This document shows, in pieces, positions 58,311 through 64,000 of a stretch of 64,000 nt of DNA. Each line of letters begins with the position of its first letter. Positions within the stretch are counted from its first letter, which is position 1. This DNA comes from Callorhinus ursinus (lineage: Eukaryota > Chordata > Mammalia > Carnivora > Otariidae). The stretch covers positions 52,687,627 through 52,751,626 of the forward strand of contig NW_020312828.1 in assembly GCF_003265705.1 (NCBI RefSeq), given 5' to 3'. The position numbers were made by a program, and so were the translations under genes. The notes beneath the pieces were generated by a model. It was given only the letters and a program-made list of their open reading frames with translations. It was not told the DNA's origin and did no database searches.

Positions 58311-59194
58311 AAATTCCATATGGATATCCTTTGCTACTCTGAACAAATGACTGGAACAGCCTCTGTTGTTTCTCTCTGAACTCCAGGGACCTGGTCAGTA
58401 TCTGGATATGGACCACTACCTAAGAGTTATGTCTGGCCAAATAGCAACAAAACTTTTCCAGATGGAATCAGCTTAGTAACTATACTTAAGAACTCTCAGA
58501 ATCACACTATTTAAGTGTGTCAAGCTCAACAATACATTAGAAAATCCAAATGGTAAAATACCAAGTTCACTTCTCCGAATATTCTACTCTGCTATACTTA
58601 AGTATTCTTTCTTTTTCAACCAGAATGCAATCTCTCACCATAAAATGAATACACAATGATTTATTTTCAACAGTTGGTCTCAGTACAGATTATTTTTATC
58701 TTGTCAGCACCTTACAGATGTTACAGTGAGCAAAGGAACATAAAATACTCCTGAAATGTTCCTCCTGTGTTATAAACGACATGAGGTAGCAGTTGCAGCT
58801 AGTTAGGACATAACTGTTAAATGAATTTCTCTTTTGCTTTTAAAACTGCCTGTCTGCAGAGGCCACAAGTACCTCATGGAGAAAGCTCCAGATAAAACTT
58901 TCACATACTCAGTTCTATCAGGTACATGAGTAATTGTGTACAATCACCATCTACTGCTGGCTTGGGTTTTTTCATTTTTAAGAGTTTCTATTGTTTATTC
59001 TTTCTAAGAGATTGTTGGGTTAAATTGTTGAAAATATTTGAATTGTAATACAAATTAGCAGTATAAATTTTGTGCTATTATAATATAGTAAGTAACATTT
59101 TAGTATCTTGGGTTTTTTTGATGGTTCTATATGATTCAACTGAGTTTTTTCCCCTTTCATCCCATAATCAGTGGCTAACAGAAACTGATTGCAC
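58311..59194. other. No feature recognised
   Basis: No nameable repeat; a reverse frame at 59020-59226 lacks domains. Confidence 0.45.
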
Positions 59195-59345
59195 CTACAT
59201 AAGTTTCTCCACATCCTCACCAGCATTTGGTATTACCACTTTTTAAGAATTTTAGCCATTCTGATAACTATGTTTTGATATCACATTGTAGTTTCAATTT
59301 GCATTTCCCTAATGTCTAATGATGCTGAATAGCTTTTTCAAGCAT
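59195..59345 (-). mobile_element. L1 fragment (antisense)
   Basis: TTCTCCACATCCTCACCAGC, ATTTGGTATTACCACTTTTT, AGCCATTCTGATAACTATG, GTAGTTTCAATTTGCATTTC and CCTAATGTCTAATGATGCTG are the antisense of L1 ORF2 3' sequence. Confidence 0.85.
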
Positions 59346-59604
59346 TACTATGCCTATATAGACAAACTTTTCAAACGGCCCTTTTGAGAGGAATTTTAAT
59401 CCCAGCCATGACTTTCAAGTTGAAAATTAACTTGCATTGTCTTAAAAACACGATCAATGAATTTTGTCCTGTTACATTATTGGTAAAATAGTATTTGAAG
59501 TGCTTGCCAATCACGGTGTAAAACACGTGTCTATGGGAAATTCTGATTTCCAAACAACCATCTTGCAGATGAATACTTGGGGAAAAAAACAAAACTAAAC
59601 TAAC

Positions 59605-59641
59605 TTTATTATTATTTTATTTTATTATTATTATTATTATA
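59605..59641 (+). repeat. (TTA)n/(TTTTA)n microsatellite
   Basis: TTTATTATTATTTTATTTTA followed by five ATT units. Confidence 0.85.
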
Positions 59642-59890
59642 TTTTTGGCCTATGCCCTAATCATTCCTCCTCAAAGAATTTCAGGCAGTTCAGTTTGTTC
59701 ACATATTAGGAATTACCTATACGGTATGGGTTTGTTTTTGGTTTGGGTTTTGTTTTGTTTCTTTGTTTTTGCTCAGTTCCTAGGAGTTTTGTTTCTTTGT
59801 TTATTCAATCATTCAATGAGTACATAGTGAGTATGTGCTAATGTGCTGAGCACAATGCTAGGACCAGAGAATAAAAAGTCAAATAAGGCA

Positions 59891-60131
59891 GGGGTGCCTG
59901 GGTGGCTCAGTATGTTGAGTGGCTGATTCTTGATTTCAGTGCAGGTCATGATCTCAGGGTCCTGGGATCAAGCCCAGCATTGAGCCCAGCATCGAGCCCC
60001 ACATCAAGCCCCATGCTCAGTGGGGAGATTGCATGAGGATTCTCTCTCCCTCTCCCTCTGCCCCACCTCCTTTCTCTCTCTCTCTCTCTCCCTCTCTCTC
60101 AAATAAATAAATAAATAAATCTTTAAAAAAG
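59891..60131 (+). mobile_element. CAN-SINE (SINEC) with an internal 12-bp tandem expansion
   Basis: Head GGGGTGCCTGGGTGGCTCAG, AGGTCATGATCTCAGGGTCC, a 4 x 12-bp expansion at 59969-60016, CT-rich 3' part and (AAAT)n. Target duplication AAAAGTCAAATAAGGCA (59874-59890) and AAAAGTCAAGTAAGGCA (60132-60148), one mismatch. At 241 bp it is about 40 bp longer than most other copies here. Reverse frame 60004-60204 is SINE antisense. Confidence 0.95.
59969..60016 (+). repeat. Four tandem 12-bp units inside a SINE
   Basis: CAAGCCCAGCAT, TGAGCCCAGCAT, CGAGCCCCACAT, CAAGCCCCATGC. Other SINE copies here have this element once (GAGCCCCACATCGGG at 24601-24615). Confidence 0.95.
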
Positions 60132-60209
60132 AAAAGTCAAGTAAGGCAAACAAAATTTGTGCCCTCAAAGAGCTTACAGTCAGCAAGGGTTTTAAAATAA
60201 ACAAAGGTA

Positions 60210-60265
60210 CACCTGAAACTAATATGACACTGTACTTTAACTGGAATTAAAATAAAAACTTAAAG
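60210..60265 (+). mobile_element. Ultra-short L1 insertion (~56 bp)
   Basis: CACCTGAAACTAATATGACA, CTGTACTTTAACTGGAATTA and an A-rich tail: only the last part of a carnivore L1 3' UTR. A perfect 12-bp target duplication, TAAACAAAGGTA, is at 60198-60209 and 60266-60277. Confidence 0.88.
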
Positions 60266-60277
60266 TAAACAAAGGTA

Positions 60278-61379
60278 ATCATTTCATATTCTGTTTCTGA
60301 AGTGGCAGTTGCCTGCTTAGTTTCAAGTTTAATTTTAGGTCATGTAGTCATGTTAAGTTTGTGACAGGCTGGAAAAATCAAATTGAGTGCTCATAAATTT
60401 CATGGCGCCTGCCAGTTTCTTTCTTGCCTCTTCCCTTTTGCAGTGGACCCTGGAGAAGCAAAGGTGAGGCCACAGAGCTCCTCTCCTGCCTACAGATTTG
60501 CCTTGCCCTCCTATTTCTGGCCAGCTGCCAGAATACAATAAGCAGGAGAGGGCTCTTTTTCATCTGTCCCCTTCAAAATTCACTATGTAGGACTAGACCT
60601 CCAAGATATTTTGAAACTAACAGGAGATGCTACTCCTGAAATACAACTAAAAAAGAAAAATGAAAAGAGAGAGCCAGTTTATTTTATAAATTGAACAGTT
60701 AGGAAAAGCCCTTTCTATCATAGAGGTATTGATTGCGATATCGTGCATTGTGAAGCAAGCTATAGAATGGATTTAGTTCTCTTTCAATCCATTTAATGGA
60801 CTTTAAATGTATATGTGTGCTGTTATGTTGTGCATACCTTTGGAGGTGCTGGAGACGTAAAGTTAATCATACACTATCCCTTTCCTCCAAGAGCTCAACT
60901 TCAGGTGAGAAACAGAAATGCAAATGGAGAATTAGAGAAAATAATCCTAAATGCTTCTCATCTGTCATGGGGACAAAGAAGGAAGAAAATAATGCTGTAG
61001 CTGGTGACAGTATGAGAGACTGGGGAGGAGGGACTTCCATTATGTCAATTTTAAGCTATTAATATTTAGAATATGGGTCAAAGTTATTTTTCTGATGCTC
61101 CCTTTCACATGTATTTTTGGGGTGATTTGTTTCTTCGTTTTGTTCTTTTAGAAAACTTTCAATTTACCTCCATTTGCCTTGAATTCCAGTTTCTGCTCTT
61201 ACTTACTAAGTTATTTTTCATTACATATCAGTTACTATACCCCATAAAAGACATTTGAGGCACACATTTACATACAGGCATTTCCTATTATCTCTAACTT
61301 GCATTCGTGTCTTTTAGCCAGTTCTACATTTAAAGCAAATATTTCCTTAAATCCAATGGCAACCTGATTCTGTTTTGTT
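60278..61379. other. No repeat recognised
   Basis: Unassigned. Contains a splice-like arrangement at 60416-60470 (see findings) and short frames at 60353-60639 and 60796-61062 without domains. Confidence 0.4.
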
Positions 61380-61381
61380 TT

Positions 61382-61580
61382 TATCAATCTTTGGTGTGGA
61401 ACCTTGTCAAATGCCTTGTAAAAGTCTAAGTAAATTAGGTACACTGATTTCTATAGTCCAAATGCATATTTACCCCCTCAAAGAACTTTGGTTGGGAAAT
61501 ATTGCCAAGAATTATATTTCACTGCATATTATAGTCCATCACTGGCCTGTCTCCTTTCTATTCTTAGATTGAAGGGGAAA
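61382..61580 (-). mobile_element. CR1/L3-class LINE fragment with a readable RT motif A
   Basis: Reverse complement of 61382-61444 reads VYLIYLDFYKAFDKVPHQRL, which is motif A of a CR1/L3-class reverse transcriptase (consensus form 'LDFSKAFDxVxH'), Asp included. Upstream in the same sense, near 61540-61560, GGAGACAGGCCAGTG reads GDRPV, matching the 'NYRPV' block that precedes motif A. The two blocks are nearer each other than in an intact element, so sequence has been lost between them. No intact open frame spans it. Confidence 0.7.
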
Positions 61581-61599
61581 AAAACCCCAAAGCTTTTCT

Positions 61600-62059
61600 T
61601 GGTCTATTTGTATCTTTCTTAATGGTGCATTATTTTAATGAGATAAAATCAAAAGCATAAGTATTTTTAACATCTCAATTTCTTACAGTGAAGCATGTAA
61701 TAGAATTTTGATAATGGCCTGAATTTACTATCTTCCCTCCAGAATACATTAATCCAACTATACAAAAATGCTGAATCTGAGAGCACAGTTAAGCATGTGT
61801 GTGTAGGCTTTTGCATTTGCAAATCAACATGTAGATTATCTGAAGGCATGCTTAGGTATTTAATTTAATATAAGGTTAAACCATAGAATTTAATCCAAAG
61901 TCATGAGCATGAATACATCATTTAAGATATATAATTTTAAATTTTAAAATAAAATTAACTCAGATATGATATTATCAACATGTCAAAGATGTTTCTTTTC
62001 ATATAAGATTGCCTAAGAATACACGTATAAACAGATTATGTTGTTGTTTTTTAATTTTA
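61600..62059. other. No feature recognised
   Basis: AT-rich, no repeat named. Confidence 0.5.
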
Positions 62060-62074
62060 AAAAATCATATTCGT

Positions 62075-62233
62075 AGGACACCTGGGTGGCTCAGTTGGTT
62101 AAATGTCTGCCTGCCTTCAACTCAGGTCTTGATCCCAGGGTCCTGGGATGGAGCTCTGCACTGGGCCATTGGGGCTCCCTGCTCATGATTGTGTGCACTC
62201 TCTCTCTCTCTCTGAAATAAATAAAATCTTAAA
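62075..62233 (+). mobile_element. CAN-SINE (SINEC), shortened copy
   Basis: Head AGGACACCTGGGTGGCTCAG, CTTGATCCCAGGGTCCTGGG, GGGGCTCCCTGCTCATGATT, CTCTCTCTCTCTCTGAAATA and AAATAAAATCTTAAA. Target duplication AAAAATCATATTCGT (62060-62074) and AAAAATCATATTTGT (62234-62248), one mismatch. Around 40 bp shorter than typical because the region after TGCTC is condensed. Confidence 0.93.
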
Positions 62234-62248
62234 AAAAATCATATTTGT

Positions 62249-63679
62249 GTTGATGAGTGATCATTTTGTTGTACTATTTTTAATGCTGCATTTTTATTAT
62301 GGTAGGAAAAGGACATGCCTTTTTTTTTGGAGAAATGTGTTTGTTATTACTCATGAAGAGTTTTATGTGTTTCTCTTTGGCTGTGTTCTACTTTCTGAGC
62401 ATGAGTAAATTTATGAAAATGTTACATGTTCAACCCCTTTTGTATTTCCTTTAATGAAACATTCTTTCCTATCTATGTTTTCAACATTTATCAGAAGTCA
62501 CATCCCATTATGTAAAAGAGGGAAGTATTTGGCTTATTTTCACAGAATTGTTTGACCCTTAAAGGATTATAGAAAATCTGATTTATGATCTGTAACATGA
62601 ACCCAAAGTACAGAAATGAACAATATTCTGAGATCTAAATTCAACTACTGATACAAGAATTCAGTTGATTTCCTTTGGTGATTTGAAATTCCTCCTCATC
62701 AAAAATAATCTGAAGCTATTTTTATATATGTGATATATAGATTATGACATCAATATTTAAAAGATAAATAATATGTGATGTCTCCTGACAAATATGTATC
62801 CAATGCCTATTATGTCCCATTCCCATGATGTTTTAATTATTAGCTTCATGCTGTGCTTATGAAAACAAAAGGTAGTATTTCCAACATAAAGAAATTAATA
62901 AAGACCCAAAGACTTTAAAAATACATTTTTTGAAGGAAAAAAACATGGATGGAATACAACTATTTAAAGTACACAGAGAAATGCCTGATGCCAAAAAAAG
63001 CTGATAGCAAAAACTATATATCTTCTTCATTGATATGTTAATGATGATGGTATAATGACCTTTCAGAATAATTCCAAGAGTAAATAATAAAATACTAGTA
63101 GATAGGAGGCAGTGGTAGTAGATAATGTTATTAAGCTTTTCTCTAAGAATATGCTTTCTTATCTCATTATAACATGTTTGCGCATGCAGTGGAGCTTACA
63201 GTTTGCTCATTTGCCCTACACAATATGTTAATATGATTCTGTTAAAAAGACACTCAGGGAATGCCAATGTAAAATCAAGATGACAAGAAAGTATGAAGCA
63301 TCCATAATCCTGACAGAAAACCTCAGACACTCTTCCCAGCTTTCTGTAATTTTCAAGAAAGACAACCAAAGAGTTTTCAATTTTGTCACCTTCTGGTGGT
63401 GATATATTTACATCATTTGTAAAAATAAAAGTAGAGCACATTTATTTCTCTCAAAAATGTATTGATTCCTTCTTGAGTCAATAAAAAAATTAATACAAAT
63501 AATGAGATAACCAGTACTTTTTGTTTACTTTGCGGCAAGTTTAAAGACGTGAACTAACATCTCAATATGAAATGTTAACATAAAATGAAACCCACTCAGT
63601 CAGACTCCAGGGACAATATCCTAAATCTCATTATATTCAGTAGAGCAATAAAAATTAACAAATTGCCAAGAAACTGTTT
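62249..63679. other. No feature recognised
   Basis: AT-rich; ATATGTATCCAATGCCTATT (62792-62811) may be a trace of the ancient repeat seen at 59795. A reverse frame at 63196-63441 has no domain. Confidence 0.4.
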
Positions 63680-64000
63680 CTTCCATGAGGACTCTCAGGG
63701 GAGTAAGGGAGACACAGAAAAGCAAATAACTGCAGAAATGGTAGAATAGAGATGATAAAAGCTCTAGGGGGAGATAGGAAAAAATATCTGGTGCCTGGGA
63801 AGGTAACATCTCAACAAAGTCAGATGGATGGGAGTTAGCCAAGTCAGCATGATTTGGAGAGAAAGAACTTGGGGAGAACAGGTTAGTCTAGGAAGAGATA
63901 GAAGCATAGCCAGAGGTGAGCAGGAGGAAATGTGAGGCCACATTCAGGGAACGTGTTCTGGCTGGAGAAGATGCAGTGTTTGCGGTGAGAATAGAGAGTG
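63680..64000 (+). mobile_element. Ancient repeat, runs off the window
   Basis: GAGATAGGAAAAAATATCTG, GGAAGGTAACATCTCAACAA, AGATGGATGGGAGTTAGCCA and TGTTCTGGCTGGAGAAGATG fit the later part of the repeat type at 59795 ('gtgacatttgagcaaagacctgaag ... gtgtggctggagc'). Assignment tentative. Confidence 0.4.

Larger units (their letters stand above)
59795..60197 (+). mobile_element. Ancient repeat split by a SINE
   Basis: TGTTTATTCAATCATTCAAT, GAGTATGTGCTAATGTGCTG, AGCACAATGCTAGGACCAG on the left; AAAATTTGTGCCCTCAAAGA and GCTTACAGTCAGCAAGGG on the right of the SINE. This is a common ancient mammalian repeat whose family I do not assign. Removing the SINE restores it. Confidence 0.5.

Noticed and set aside
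59969..60016. CRISPR-like short tandem array
   Set aside because: Units are contiguous with no spacers and lie inside a SINE in a mammalian genome.

Overview
This window looks like nuclear intergenic DNA from a caniform carnivore. Ten carnivore tRNA-derived SINEs (CAN-SINE/SINEC) are present, with heads reading close to GGGCGCCTGGGTGGCTCAG, a pyrimidine-rich body and an AAATAAATAAAATCTTT tail. There are also carnivore-type L1 3' ends. I recognise neither the dog SINEC_Cf head nor the cat SINE body, so a bear, seal, mustelid or red-panda relative is more likely than a dog or cat. The lineage is an inference from repeats alone. The DNA is AT-rich and I find no protein-coding gene, exon set, CpG island, rRNA or tRNA gene that I can defend. 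Almost all open reading frames are short chance frames or lie inside repeats.

Layout. 1-16 kb: single-copy AT-rich DNA with decayed MIR and L2 copies and several truncated L1 3' ends. 16.6-26 kb: more SINEs, an MLT1-type LTR split by a SINE, and an antisense L1/HAL1-like element split by two SINEs. 26.28-32.86 kb: a near full-length but dead carnivore L1, with a SINE inside its endonuclease region and substitutions at two reverse-transcriptase active-site positions. 32.86-35.2 kb: older L1 pieces in both orientations, with a hAT-Charlie fragment. 35-49 kb: mostly unassigned sequence with several LTR pieces, a Tigger-type DNA transposon and two MLT1-type LTRs, one carrying a 244-bp pyrimidine tract. 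49-64 kb: SINEs, MIRs, a MER20-type element, a 56-bp L1 insertion, and a CR1/L3-class LINE piece that still reads a recognisable reverse-transcriptase motif A.

No genes act together here. What the window records is insertion history: young SINEs and L1s with readable target-site duplications sitting inside older MIR, MLT1 and L1 copies. Several 1-3 kb intervals (for example 18.6-22.0, 35.2-37.2, 52.4-54.9 and 55.1-57.9 kb) hold no repeat I can name; they could be neutral or conserved noncoding DNA, and sequence alone does not say which. I did not find a new biological system. Repeat names come from recall of consensus features, not from a database search.
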